Shown: positions 1 to 8,529 of the stretch, piece after piece
Position numbering within the stretch: the stretch's first letter is position 1
Layout of the letters: every line of letters starts with the position of its first letter
Source: JAVBUP01 sp031555175
GTDB taxonomy: Bacteria; Bacillota_I; Bacilli_A; Erysipelotrichales; Coprobacillaceae
Assembly (NCBI GenBank): GCA_031555175.1
Contig: JAVBUP010000019.1
Span: 11,186 to 75,185, forward strand
Reading direction: 5' to 3'
DNA: 64,000 bases
Program-made: the position numbers and the translations under genes
Notes under the pieces: generated by a model
What the model was told of the DNA's origin: nothing
Database searches by the model: none
The model's input: only the letters and a program-made list of their open reading frames with translations

Positions 1-627
1 CCATTTGAAGAAATAGCTAGGCGCGGCCAACAAACATTATTATTTGGGCCAATGAAGCCTGTAGGGTTAGAAACGCCAGATGGGAATCGACCATATGCTG
101 TTGTTCAACTACGCCAAGATAATGCCAGCGCTTCTTTATATAATATTGTTGGGTTTCAAACTCATTTAACTTGGCCAGAGCAAAAAAGAATAATATCGAT
201 GATACCAGGATTGGAAAATGCATCTTTTGCTAGATATGGTGTTATGCATCGCAATACTTTTATTTGTTCTCCAAAGTATTTAAAACCAACTTATCAATAT
301 ATTGATAGAGAAGATTTATTTTTTGCTGGTCAAATGACTGGTGTAGAGGGATACGTAGAATCTGCATCAAGTGGCTTAGTTGCAGGACTTAATATGGCAA
401 GGCTGTTGAATGGTGAACCATTAATTACTTTTAGTCCAAGAAATGTCATTGGGGCATTACCATATTATATAACAACAACTTCAGCTACTAATTTTCAACC
501 CATGAAAGCAAATTTTGGAATTCTACCCGATTTAGAAGAAAAAACAAAAAAGAAAATGAAAAAAGAGGCTTATGCCACTCGAGCTATTAATATAATGAAG
601 GAAACTATTGATGAATACTCAATTTGA
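1..627 (+). CDS. trmFO: tRNA m5U54 methyltransferase TrmFO, 3' part
   Basis: The reading frame is open from the first base, so the 5' part lies outside the window; 208 residues of the C-terminal half are visible. TrmFO is the folate- and FAD-dependent enzyme that makes 5-methyluridine at position 54 of tRNA in most Firmicutes. The visible part begins in the family's conserved stretch (ARRGQQTLLFGPMKPVGL) and contains the FAD-side motif GQMTGVEGYVESASSG, both typical of TrmFO. The gene ends at TGA (625-627), one of few TGA stops here, and overlaps the start of xerC. The trmFO-xerC order matches the Bacillus trmFO(gid)-codV arrangement, which supports both names. Confidence 0.93.
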   Translation, partial: PFEEIARRGQQTLLFGPMKPVGLETPDGNRPYAVVQLRQDNASASLYNIVGFQTHLTWPEQKRIISMIPGLENASFARYGVMHRNTFICSPKYLKPTYQYIDREDLFFAGQMTGVEGYVESASSGLVAGLNMARLLNGEPLITFSPRNVIGALPYYITTTSATNFQPMKANFGILPDLEEKTKKKMKKEAYATRAINIMKETIDEYSI

Positions 628-1534
628 TGAATATATTGATTATCTAACCTATCAAAAAAAATACTCGAGTAATACAATAGTTAGCTATAAAAAAGATATT
701 AGCGATTTTATAATTTTTTTAAAGAGAGAATCTATCGAAAGTCTTAATGATGTAACATATTCTATGATTAGAGGATATTTAACAGAATTACATAATTTAA
801 ATTTAGATAAGCGATCTGTGGCGAGAAAAATAAGTAGTTTAAAAAGTTTTTACAAGTATTTATTACAAATGGAGTATGTAGATGATAACCCATTCATGCT
901 GGTACATAGTCCTAAGCAATCAGAAAAAATCCCGCAGTTTCTATATTATGAAGAGATAACTGAGTTATTAGACAATATTGATACTAGTGATGAATTAGGT
1001 ATGCGTAATAAGGCAATATTAGAGGTTATGTATGCCTCTGGACTTCGTGTAAGCGAAGTTGTGGGACTAACTTTACAAGATATTGATTTTGGCAGAGGGA
1101 CAGTATTAGTGCATGGTAAAGGGAATAAGGATAGAGTAGTTCCATTTAATAAGCATGCTAGAGAAGCGCTAGAAGTATATTTAGAAGATGGACGCAGTTT
1201 TTTAATGATCCATTGTAAACAAAATCACAATGTTGTTTTTGTAAATAAAAAAGGAGACCCATTAACTAGTAGAGGAGTAGAAGATATTTTAAATAGAGTG
1301 GCTAAAAAGCATTCTACAATATCTCATCTTCATCCTCATATGCTTCGTCATACTTTTGCTACTCATTTACTTGATAATGGCAGCGACATTAGGAGCGTGC
1401 AAGAAATGCTTGGACATAGTAATATTTCTACCACACAGGTATATACCCACGTTACAAAAGAGAGGCTTGTAAGTGTATATAATCAAGCCCACCCAAGAAA
1501 CTTTCATGTAAAAGATGAAGAAAACAATAAATAA
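611..1534 (+). CDS. xerC: Tyrosine recombinase XerC
   Basis: Site-specific tyrosine recombinase, expected to act with XerD at dif to resolve chromosome dimers. An N-terminal SAM-like core-binding domain (about residues 1-85) is followed by the catalytic domain. The catalytic set is visible: Arg in ASGLRVSE (about 146), Lys in HGKGNKDR, HxxR in HMLRHTFATHLL, His in LGHSNISTT, and the nucleophile Tyr at about 278 in TQVYTHV. ATG 611 and TTG 608 are both possible starts; ATG with AAGGA upstream is preferred. It overlaps trmFO by 17 bases, so translation is probably coupled. Position after trmFO favours XerC (CodV) over XerD. The usual next genes hslV-hslU-codY are absent; a pilin gene follows. 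Confidence 0.88.
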   Translation: MNTQFDEYIDYLTYQKKYSSNTIVSYKKDISDFIIFLKRESIESLNDVTYSMIRGYLTELHNLNLDKRSVARKISSLKSFYKYLLQMEYVDDNPFMLVHSPKQSEKIPQFLYYEEITELLDNIDTSDELGMRNKAILEVMYASGLRVSEVVGLTLQDIDFGRGTVLVHGKGNKDRVVPFNKHAREALEVYLEDGRSFLMIHCKQNHNVVFVNKKGDPLTSRGVEDILNRVAKKHSTISHLHPHMLRHTFATHLLDNGSDIRSVQEMLGHSNISTTQVYTHVTKERLVSVYNQAHPRNFHVKDEENNK

Positions 1535-1596
1535 GGAAAAGTTTTATAAAAATCTTGAATAAATATGCAAAAAGTAATAAAATTAAGTTGAAAGTA

Positions 1597-1626
1597 TTGC
1601 ATCATTTGGATAAATAGTGTTATGAT
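1597..1626 (+). promoter_or_regulatory. Promoter of the major pilin gene
   Basis: TTGCAT (1597-1602), 18-base spacer, extended -10 TGT-TATGAT (1618-1626). Transcription should start near 1632-1634, leaving a 100-base leader before the pilin. Confidence 0.7.
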
Positions 1627-1631
1627 ACTCT

Positions 1632-1662
1632 AATATATCTTTTCTGCAAGAAAGGGTATATT
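1632..1662 (+). other. 5'-end stem-loop of the pilin mRNA
   Basis: A 13-base-pair inverted repeat (1632-1644 with 1650-1662, loop TGCAA, two G-U pairs) begins at the predicted first transcribed base. It has no T-run after it, so it is not a terminator. A hairpin at the extreme 5' end is a known way to protect Firmicutes mRNAs from 5'-dependent decay, which would suit an abundant structural protein. The role is inferred. Confidence 0.55.
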
Positions 1663-1733
1663 AAAAAATGATTGAAAGCAATGAGAAAATTGCTAATCAA
1701 TATAATTAAATATTTTTCAAGAGGAGGAAAAAC

Positions 1734-2093
1734 ATGAAAAAATTATTTTTAAAAGCTAAAAAAGGTTTTACATTAGTTGAAGTTATCGTAGTATTAGCTA
1801 TCATCGCTATCTTATTAGCAATCACTGTTCCAGCTATCTCAGGATATATTGGTGAAGCAGAAGAAGCTAAGTATATGGCTCAAGCTAGATCAGTATTTAT
1901 CGTAGCTGAAGTAGAAAAAGCTAAAAAGGAAGATGTTGATTTTGATACAATTCTTGAAACACTTCAAGAGAATTCAGGGCTTGGAGATGCTTTAGAAGAT
2001 GTATCATTTGCTGGCGGTGTTTACACTATAGTGCTTGATGGCGCAACTGTAACAGTTGAACCAAACAAAGTGATGACTGTAGAAAGAGACTAG
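1734..2093 (+). CDS. pilA: Type IV major prepilin (PilA-like)
   Basis: Prepilin of 119 residues. An 11-residue basic leader ends in Gly and is followed by the class III cleavage/methylation motif KKG|FTLVEV, with the conserved Glu at mature position 5 (residue 16) and a hydrophobic helix to about residue 38. The globular part is short (about 80 residues) and has no cysteine, so there is no disulfide-bonded D-region. A strong SD (AGAGGAGG, 1719-1727) sits before ATG. It has its own strong promoter, a 5' hairpin and a terminator, and uses more C-ending Ile codons than its neighbours, all signs of high expression. It is therefore the likely major pilin of the locus that follows. PilD (next gene) should process it. 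Confidence 0.88.
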   Translation: MKKLFLKAKKGFTLVEVIVVLAIIAILLAITVPAISGYIGEAEEAKYMAQARSVFIVAEVEKAKKEDVDFDTILETLQENSGLGDALEDVSFAGGVYTIVLDGATVTVEPNKVMTVERD

Positions 2094-2111
2094 TCGTTAT
2101 TTTACTATGGG

Positions 2112-2143
2112 AAAAGGCTAATTATTTACAATTAGCCTTTTTT
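2112..2143 (+). terminator. Intrinsic terminator after the pilin gene
   Basis: AAGGCTAAT / ATTAGCCTT stem followed by TTTTTT. It isolates the pilin transcript from the pilD operon. Confidence 0.85.
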
Positions 2144-2170
2144 ACTCAATTAAGTGATTTATGTTATAAT
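2142..2170 (+). promoter_or_regulatory. Promoter of the pilD-pilT operon
   Basis: TTACTC (2142-2147), 17-base spacer, extended -10 TGT-TATAAT (2162-2170). It lies in the T-run of the preceding terminator. Confidence 0.65.
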
Positions 2171-2204
2171 TAGTATATGATAGTGTGTGGTTAGGAGGCA
2201 TTTT

Positions 2205-2972
2205 GTGGATAAGATTTATTTTGTTTTATATGTATATGCCTTTATTATTGGAATGGTAATTGCCAGTTTTATAAATGTAGTTATTTACCGTGTTCCTAAT
2301 CAGATATCTGTTGCTAAGGGTCGTAGTTTTTGCCCAAATTGCCATCATACATTAAATTTCTTAGATCTATTTCCTTTAATTAGTTGGATACTTCTAAGAG
2401 GTAAGTGCCGCTATTGTGGTTGTAGTATTTCTAAACGTTATCCACTAATTGAAATGGTTGGAGGTTATTTGGCTGTTTTATGCTTTTATCGTTTTGATTT
2501 GACATGGATGACTATTATATCTTTTGCAATCAGTATGATTTTATTAGCAATTACTATGATTGATTTTGATACAATGACTATTCCAAATGGTCTAACTATT
2601 TCATTAATGATTCCTACAATCATGGTTTTCATATTGCAACCAGAGTATAGTTTAATAAATAGAATTATTGGTATGTTATCAATAAGTTTGGGAATGATTT
2701 TATTTATTTTGCTAGTACCTGGGTCATTTGGTGGCGGCGATGTCAAACTAATGTTTGTTGCCGGGTTTATGCTTGGTTGGCAAAATACATTGTTAGCTAC
2801 TTTTATTGGGATACTAATAGCTGGGGTTTATGCTATTTACTTATTGAGCACTAAAAAGAATAAACGTAGTGATCATATTGCTTTTGGACCATATTTAAGT
2901 ATTGGGATATTTATCTCTTTGTTATATGGTAGTCAAATGATTGATGCATATCTGTCTTTATTTAGATTTTAA
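2205..2972 (+). CDS. pilD: Prepilin peptidase / N-methyltransferase PilD
   Basis: Polytopic membrane aspartyl protease (255 residues) that cleaves the basic leader of prepilins and N-methylates the new N-terminus. The N-terminal cytoplasmic domain keeps the two CxxC zinc motifs (CPNC and CRYC), which are linked to the methyltransferase half. The two catalytic Asp residues lie in IDFDTMTIPNG and in the GxGD-type motif FGGGDVKL. About seven hydrophobic segments are visible. The chosen start is GTG 2205 because AGGAGG (2193-2198) lies at the right distance; an upstream in-frame GTG at 2187 would put that SD inside the gene. It is the first gene of the long pilus operon; pilC follows within bases. 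Confidence 0.93.
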   Translation: MDKIYFVLYVYAFIIGMVIASFINVVIYRVPNQISVAKGRSFCPNCHHTLNFLDLFPLISWILLRGKCRYCGCSISKRYPLIEMVGGYLAVLCFYRFDLTWMTIISFAISMILLAITMIDFDTMTIPNGLTISLMIPTIMVFILQPEYSLINRIIGMLSISLGMILFILLVPGSFGGGDVKLMFVAGFMLGWQNTLLATFIGILIAGVYAIYLLSTKKNKRSDHIAFGPYLSIGIFISLLYGSQMIDAYLSLFRF

Positions 2973-2986
2973 TGGAGGTGAATACT

Positions 2987-4177
2987 TTGCCAACTTATAA
3001 ATACAAGGCTTTAAATTTAAAGTCAAAAACTGTTTCAGGAAAAATAGAAGCTAATGATTATGATAATTTGCTTTTACTATTGCGTGAGAAAAATATGTTT
3101 TTATTAGACTATCGTGATATTTCTAAAAAAGAACCTAAGAAGTTTAAACTTAAGTTAAATCAGTTATCAGCGTTTTCGAGGGAAATTGGAACAATGATCG
3201 GAGCTGGATTACCATTAATTAGAATTTTATCAATTATGGTTGATAGAGAAGAAAATAAAAAAGTCAAAGAACTGTATAGTAATATTTATACTAACCTTCA
3301 ACAAGGACATACCCTTTCTTCAGCACTTGAGATGCAAAATGGCGCATTTCCGGAGTTGCTGATTCAGATGTATCGTACAGGAGAGGAAAGTGGGCAACTA
3401 AAAAAAGTTGCTATGACTATGGCTGATCAATATAGCAGAGAACATAAGTTGAATAATAAAATAAAACTTGCTTCTACTTATCCAGCTATCTTAGCTGTGT
3501 TGACAATAGTTGCTGTGTTTGCAATCTACACATTTATTATGCCAAAATTCGCTGATGTATTTGGTGATATGGATTTACCATTAATTACTAAAATAAATTT
3601 GGCAATATCTAATTTCTTAACTGAGAATGTGACAATAGTAATATTTGGTATACTTATATTGGCAGCAATACTAGTAGTAGCTATGCAACAACCAAGTGTA
3701 AAGTATAAAGTAGATTGCTTTAAGATTAGAGCTCCTAAAATGGGTAAACTAATGAAAGTTATTTATACTGCAAGATTTGCACGTACATTATGTTCATTAT
3801 ATACAAGTGGATTATCTCTTGTATACGGGCTAAGAATTGCTGAAAAAACTATTGGAAATAAGTTTGTTGAGGAACAATTGGATGAAGCGATCCAGAGAAT
3901 TAGAGCTGGGGAGAGTCTATCTGCAGCGTTTAGTATTATCGAGGGTTTTGATGTAAAATTAATTAGTAGTATCTTTGTTGGTGAAGAAAGTGGGCATCTT
4001 GAAGATATGCTAACTGTTTTAGCCGATGACTATGATTATGAGGCTGAGGTTGCTTCACAAAGACTGGTGAGTTTAATGGAACCTGTGATGATTGTTATTA
4101 TGGGACTAGTAATTGGATCTGTTATGTTATCTGTCTTATTACCAATTATCACAATTTATCAAAATGGTGGGATGTAG
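2987..4177 (+). CDS. pilC: Type IV pilus inner-membrane platform protein PilC
   Basis: GspF/PilC-family polytopic protein (396 residues) that couples the assembly and retraction ATPases to pilin addition and removal. It has the family N-terminus (PTYKYKALN) and two repeated T2SSF domains, each with the turn motif seen in TGEESGQL (first) and VGEESGHL (second). Hydrophobic segments lie near residues 165-190, 215-235 and 365-390. TTG 2987 is chosen because GGAGG (2974-2978) is 8 bases upstream and the resulting N-terminus matches the family; ATG 2972 overlaps the pilD stop and lacks a usable SD. Confidence 0.92.
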   Translation: MPTYKYKALNLKSKTVSGKIEANDYDNLLLLLREKNMFLLDYRDISKKEPKKFKLKLNQLSAFSREIGTMIGAGLPLIRILSIMVDREENKKVKELYSNIYTNLQQGHTLSSALEMQNGAFPELLIQMYRTGEESGQLKKVAMTMADQYSREHKLNNKIKLASTYPAILAVLTIVAVFAIYTFIMPKFADVFGDMDLPLITKINLAISNFLTENVTIVIFGILILAAILVVAMQQPSVKYKVDCFKIRAPKMGKLMKVIYTARFARTLCSLYTSGLSLVYGLRIAEKTIGNKFVEEQLDEAIQRIRAGESLSAAFSIIEGFDVKLISSIFVGEESGHLEDMLTVLADDYDYEAEVASQRLVSLMEPVMIVIMGLVIGSVMLSVLLPIITIYQNGGM

Positions 4178-4189
4178 GAGGAAAAGAGA

Positions 4190-5086
4190 ATGGCAAAAGA
4201 AAATATTATTCATTTGGGTAATAATGGATTATCTCTGATTCAGACTGAGAATGGTTCTGGAAATAAAATTAAGATTAATGAATATCGATATATCCCGTTT
4301 GAAGAAGGAACTATTATTAATGGTGTTATTACTAATATTGATAATGCGCGTGAAGCCTTAACTGATATAAAGAAAATAGGTGCTAAGTCTGCTACATTGG
4401 TAGTAGATAGCGGTAAAGAAGCTCGAAAGATATGTGTTGTTCCTTCAACTAAAACTAAGAATATTGAAAGAATATGTGCTAATGAAATTAAATTATTGAA
4501 TGAAGAATTCGAAAATCCAATCTATGATTACATATATATCGATTCGGCTAAAACTGGTGGTAATAAAATATTGCTTAGTGTTATTGAAAAAGAGTTTATT
4601 CAAACTTATGTTGAATTATTTGAAGAGGTTGGTATTAAGCTAAATAGAATTGATATGTCAACAAATGCTTTGATTAAATTGACTGAAAATACTAAAGAAT
4701 TTAGTAAAAAGAATTATGCTATTGTTTTAGTGGATGGAAATGGTGTTTCTAGTTTGATATTTAATGATAATAAGTTCGTGTTTAGGAATTTCTCGAGAAT
4801 TACGGCTATGCCAAAAACTGATGCATATATTGATGAGCTAGTGGCCTTAATCATACAACTTAGGCAGTTTAACCAAACTCAATATATAGAAAAAGAAATT
4901 GAGGCAGTTTATTTTGGTGGGTTAGATGATTTTGAAGAGGAAGCTCTATTTCCTATAATTAAAGAAACCTTAAATATTAAAGCTCAAAGGTATGAATTTA
5001 ATAAGAATATAGTATTGTCGAAGAAGTTAACTAACTTTGCAATTCATAGAAATCTAATTGCGATAGGTAGTAGTGTCAAAAGGTAG
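4190..5086 (+). CDS. pilM: Type IV pilus assembly protein PilM
   Basis: Actin-like ATPase-fold protein (298 residues) that sits on the cytoplasmic side and binds the N-terminus of PilN. The N-terminal phosphate-binding strand (IIHLGNNGLSLIQ) and a second one (AIVLVDGNGVSSLIF, about residue 178) match the actin-like fold, though the glycine positions are degenerate. It is shorter than the usual 340-360 residues. Identification rests on the fold pattern and above all on its place between pilC and a PilN/PilO pair. Good SD (AGGAGG). Confidence 0.8.
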   Translation: MAKENIIHLGNNGLSLIQTENGSGNKIKINEYRYIPFEEGTIINGVITNIDNAREALTDIKKIGAKSATLVVDSGKEARKICVVPSTKTKNIERICANEIKLLNEEFENPIYDYIYIDSAKTGGNKILLSVIEKEFIQTYVELFEEVGIKLNRIDMSTNALIKLTENTKEFSKKNYAIVLVDGNGVSSLIFNDNKFVFRNFSRITAMPKTDAYIDELVALIIQLRQFNQTQYIEKEIEAVYFGGLDDFEEEALFPIIKETLNIKAQRYEFNKNIVLSKKLTNFAIHRNLIAIGSSVKR

Positions 5087-5095
5087 GTGAACAAT

Positions 5096-5677
5096 ATGGC
5101 AAAGAAAAATCTTAGAAAAAAAGATATAGATTTTCTTAGTGCTTACAATAGGAAAACTGTTGAAATTAAAGAAAGTCAGTCAAAATTAATGCCTATAATT
5201 ATAGTGTTATTGACACTAAGTATTGGTGGATTATTTGGATATTTAAAGTTTGATGAATATAGATTGAATAAGGAATTAGATGATATCAATGATAAACTTA
5301 CTGGTTTAGAGGCTAAGTATGATGTACCTAATTATAATTTAGAAAGTACCTTGCTTAGTTCACTGCGTGCGACAACTAAATTATTAAATGGAGCATATGA
5401 CAACCTTAACACATATAGTGAGTTTGATACTGAGTTATTAGATACTATTCTTGTTAAGCCACCTTATACTAAAGTTATATCATTTAAATTTGATAGAACT
5501 AGTGGGACTGTTTCGATTGGTCTACAAGCTAATAAGGTTGAGGAAACAGAAGCATATGTAAGAGACTTGCGTGAATCTGGTAAGTACTTAGATGTATATT
5601 ATACGGGATATGATTCGTCAGCATTGTCACAAGCCTATGTTTACAATGTTACTATTATCTTGAAAGGTGGTAATTAA
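5096..5677 (+). CDS. pilN: PilN-like pilus alignment protein
   Basis: Bitopic protein: a short basic cytoplasmic N-terminus with a PilM-binding-like segment (DIDFLSAYNRKTVE), one transmembrane helix at about residues 34-52, a coiled-coil stretch (KELDDINDKLTGLEAKYD), then a small extracytoplasmic alpha/beta domain. This is the PilN plan. ATG 5096 follows SD GGTAGGTGA; GTG 5087 right after the pilM stop is possible. It is followed at once by the similarly built PilO, its expected heterodimer partner. Sequence similarity alone would be weak; the order M-N-O carries the call. Confidence 0.77.
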   Translation: MAKKNLRKKDIDFLSAYNRKTVEIKESQSKLMPIIIVLLTLSIGGLFGYLKFDEYRLNKELDDINDKLTGLEAKYDVPNYNLESTLLSSLRATTKLLNGAYDNLNTYSEFDTELLDTILVKPPYTKVISFKFDRTSGTVSIGLQANKVEETEAYVRDLRESGKYLDVYYTGYDSSALSQAYVYNVTIILKGGN

Positions 5678-5678
5678 T

Positions 5679-6272
5679 ATGAGTATTAAATTATCGCGTA
5701 GAGAAAAAGTCTTAATATTTATATTGTTAGTTTTAGCTATCACTATGGGAGGTTACTATTTTGCTATTAAACCAGCAATGGATAAAAACAAATCAATTAG
5801 ACAAGAAATAGATGCTATGAGTTTCAAATATGACATGAGTTTGAGTGATTATGAATTGTCAAAGGATATGGAAGAACTATTGATTACGGCTAGCCAAGAG
5901 TATAGAGACTCTTTTATAAACTATTATGATGTTGTTAATGATGAAGATCTAGATGATTTGTTTACTGACTTAGCTCTAAAGTATAAATTTACTCCAGTGA
6001 GTATAGCTATCACAAGGCCGGTATTAACTGTAGTTAGTGCATATGGTATCGCAGCTGATAAAACAGAAGCAACAGCTAATAATGGTATATTGGTTTCAAC
6101 AGTTAAACAAGCAGTTACAATAAAGGCTAATGCTATCAATAATTCCATCTCTAAATTTGTAGATGAAATTAATGCGATTGATGGTATTAGAGTGAGTATG
6201 GTTAACTGCGAAGTAGCAGGAAATGCACTTGAAGTAAGCTTCGAATATAAACTTTATATGATAGAAAAATAA
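5679..6272 (+). CDS. pilO: PilO-like pilus alignment protein
   Basis: Bitopic protein: basic N-terminus (KLSRREKVLIF), transmembrane helix at about residues 11-30, a helical linker and an extracytoplasmic ferredoxin-like domain. This is the PilO arrangement, and the gene lies directly after pilN. It should heterodimerise with PilN and link PilM/PilC to the rest of the machine. No PilP or PilQ follows, as expected in a bacterium without an outer membrane. ATG 5679 has SD AAAGGTGG; the in-frame GTG 5667 overlaps pilN. Confidence 0.75.
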   Translation: MSIKLSRREKVLIFILLVLAITMGGYYFAIKPAMDKNKSIRQEIDAMSFKYDMSLSDYELSKDMEELLITASQEYRDSFINYYDVVNDEDLDDLFTDLALKYKFTPVSIAITRPVLTVVSAYGIAADKTEATANNGILVSTVKQAVTIKANAINNSISKFVDEINAIDGIRVSMVNCEVAGNALEVSFEYKLYMIEK

Positions 6273-6287
6273 AAAGGAGGTGCTACG

Positions 6288-6719
6288 ATGAAAAAAAGTA
6301 ATAACGGTTCTGGGATTATTTGGGTAATCACCGTAATAATGGTATTATCGATTATTGTCGTCGGAGCTCTATCCTTTGCTTATTATACTAGTGCTAGTAC
6401 GATTAATAAGGCATCTACTATGCAAGCGGAAATGGATGCTAGAACTGCAGTACAAGCAGTAGTATTATCGCTTGAAGCAAGTATTGGCGCTGAGAATGGA
6501 GTGCCAAATACTGTCACTAGTAAAACGGATTTAGAAATTAATCTACCAAATGAAAAAACTGAAGTACTAGACGCATATATTCAGCGAACTTCCTCTGAAG
6601 AATTGATCGTGTTTGTTGAAGTGAGATATAAAAATATGCGATCTAACTGCAAAGCCTATATGTTTTATGAAAGCAGTCAATGGCGTATATTAAATTACGA
6701 AGTAGGTGATGCTACATGA
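6288..6719 (+). CDS. PilX/GspK-like minor pilin
   Basis: Small protein (143 residues) with a short N-terminus ending GSG, followed at once by a long hydrophobic helix (IIWVITVIMVLSIIVVGAL). It lacks Glu at mature position 5, as is usual in the PilX/GspK class of tip pseudopilins, so processing by PilD is likely but not certain. The C-terminal part is a small soluble domain. A strong SD (AAAGGAGGTG) precedes ATG. It ends in TGA overlapping the next start (ATGA), so the two are translationally coupled. Assignment to PilX rests on the helix pattern and the neighbours. Confidence 0.62.
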   Translation: MKKSNNGSGIIWVITVIMVLSIIVVGALSFAYYTSASTINKASTMQAEMDARTAVQAVVLSLEASIGAENGVPNTVTSKTDLEINLPNEKTEVLDAYIQRTSSEELIVFVEVRYKNMRSNCKAYMFYESSQWRILNYEVGDAT

Positions 6720-7060
6720 GAAATATAAAAGGTATGACTTTAATAGAAATGATAATTGCAATTGTAATTGTTGCAATAGGATCATTAATAGCTTTTTCTG
6801 GATTAATGACGACAACAAATATTATGAGTGATGCTCGTAAATATAATGATAGTGCTGATAATCAATATCACGCCTTAGAAGGAGAAATATCTATTGAAGG
6901 TGTTACAATTAATACGAGTGTTGATAAACACATTACAATTGAGTTTGTAGGAAAGAATATTTCAATGGAAGTTGGCGGTCAATTGCTTACAGCGATAAGT
7001 GATGATTATGCGGACATAAGTTTAACGAAATTTGTACCATTTACTGTTCGTTTAAAATAG
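6716..7060 (+). CDS. PilV/GspI-like minor prepilin
   Basis: Minor prepilin of 114 residues with a class III signal, MRNIKG|MTLIEM, with Glu at mature position 5 (residue 11). The hydrophobic helix runs to about residue 30 and the globular domain is very small. It starts inside the stop codon of the preceding PilX-like gene. The Gly-Met cleavage junction is shared with the two large minor pilins that follow. It is likely part of the initiating tip complex. Confidence 0.78.
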   Translation: MRNIKGMTLIEMIIAIVIVAIGSLIAFSGLMTTTNIMSDARKYNDSADNQYHALEGEISIEGVTINTSVDKHITIEFVGKNISMEVGGQLLTAISDDYADISLTKFVPFTVRLK

Positions 7061-7090
7061 TTGCTTAAAAAAGAGGAGAGGGGCGAGGAG

Positions 7091-8488
7091 TTGAAGAAAA
7101 ATAACACTGGAATGACTTTAATTGAAGTCATAGCCGCGCTTCTAATCTCGATGGTGATTGGCGGAATAACGATTACTCTTGTTTTGTCTTCCACGAGTTA
7201 CTTCTTGCAAGAGACCTCAGATAGTCAAAATAAGCTGGTTACGGATCAAATAGTTAGTTACATTCGTAATGAGTTACTATATGCTTCAGAAATTCAAATT
7301 TCAAGTACTAAACCTGATTCGAGAAATTGGAGTAGTATTTCTATTGAAAATGGCAAAGTATATAAAGATGAAAGAAATGTGTTCAATGATAACTTATATA
7401 GTGGACATGAATTGTGTTTAAGTGCCTTCGGTTATAATGGATATCATTTTGATTTAAGTTTTGATTTACTTGATGAAAGTAAAAGTGTTTATAGCACAAT
7501 GACCACTTTAGAGTTATTAAATTTGAAACTGATAGTAAGTCAGGATAGTAGTTTCAATCCATTTAGAGATCTAGTTGAGCTAGTTACTATATCTAATACA
7601 GATAAGATTTATTATATTAATGATTATATAAAATATATACCTAGTGGTGATGTAGTAGAGACTGAAGCAAAAGGGTTATTAGGTAGTCAGCTAGCATTTA
7701 TTAACAACTATAATAATATGGGAGTTTACACATCGGATTCGCATTATTATTACCATCCTGGATCAATGGTTTTCTATGAAGGATATTGGTATATGAAGTT
7801 GACAGATTTTAAAATTGGAAATAGCGCTAGGGAGCTTAATTCTTTGCACTGGAAAAAGCTAACTGATGAGTATAGTGCTGGCAATGGATATCAAATCGGT
7901 GATGTGATTATTTATGAAGGCAAATATTATCAATGTCAAATAAACTCATATAACATTATAGATGGAGCCTATACGACATCTTGGCTGAGCAATCCAACTG
8001 ATAGATGGTCTGGCCATTGGATAGAGGTTGATTATGCGACAGCATTGAATACTACTTATACGAACGTTTTAAATTTAACAATTGATACGGCGAGAAATAC
8101 GCTTGATAAAATTAACTTAGATGATGTTCCAGAGTATAATTCAGCTCTTGATTATAGTTTATCTTCCTCACCTAGGTTTGTTAAAATTACTACTATTGTG
8201 AGCGGTAAATCGATGGTTAAATATTATCAACATGTTAGACTTGATCTAGCTGGTAATCCAGGAATGCGAGTTAATGGTGTGAATGGATGGAAAACTTTAG
8301 AAATCGGGTATGATCCTGAGAGTTATTATGAGATAGGAGATACAGTTAAATACAACGTAAATAACACATATTCATACACATATTTTAGCGCTCTTGAAGA
8401 AATGACTACAAAGATAGTTCCAGATTGGAATACTATTAATGTCAAATGGAAGAATATTGTATGGGGAAGTGCTGATGATTACCAATAG
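7091..8488 (+). CDS. Large minor prepilin with chitin-binding-like modules (1)
   Basis: Prepilin of 465 residues, far larger than a usual minor pilin. The class III signal NNTG|MTLIEV has Glu at mature position 5. After the helix comes a PilW-like region to about residue 200, then a C-terminal half with repeated short modules of the form G-[SD]-x-[VI]-x-[FY]-x-G-x-[YW]-Y ... W-x-x-[LVI]: FYEGYWYMKL...HWKKL, YQIGDVIIYEGKYYQC...HWIEV, YYEIGDTVKYNV...KWKNI. That pattern is characteristic of carbohydrate-binding family 5/12 (chitin-binding type 3) domains. Inference: a pilus-tip adhesin. TTG 7091 is chosen over TTG 7061 because AGGAGAGG (7073-7080) fits it. It is a clear paralogue of the next gene. 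Confidence 0.75.
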   Translation: MKKNNTGMTLIEVIAALLISMVIGGITITLVLSSTSYFLQETSDSQNKLVTDQIVSYIRNELLYASEIQISSTKPDSRNWSSISIENGKVYKDERNVFNDNLYSGHELCLSAFGYNGYHFDLSFDLLDESKSVYSTMTTLELLNLKLIVSQDSSFNPFRDLVELVTISNTDKIYYINDYIKYIPSGDVVETEAKGLLGSQLAFINNYNNMGVYTSDSHYYYHPGSMVFYEGYWYMKLTDFKIGNSARELNSLHWKKLTDEYSAGNGYQIGDVIIYEGKYYQCQINSYNIIDGAYTTSWLSNPTDRWSGHWIEVDYATALNTTYTNVLNLTIDTARNTLDKINLDDVPEYNSALDYSLSSSPRFVKITTIVSGKSMVKYYQHVRLDLAGNPGMRVNGVNGWKTLEIGYDPESYYEIGDTVKYNVNNTYSYTYFSALEEMTTKIVPDWNTINVKWKNIVWGSADDYQ

Positions 8489-8529
8489 TTAGAAAGAACT
8501 ACTAATTTACAATGAAGAGAGGGAAACGT

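Noticed and set aside
611..1534. Phage or integron integrase
   Set aside because: Position after trmFO, normal Xer length and absence of att sites or phage genes favour housekeeping XerC.
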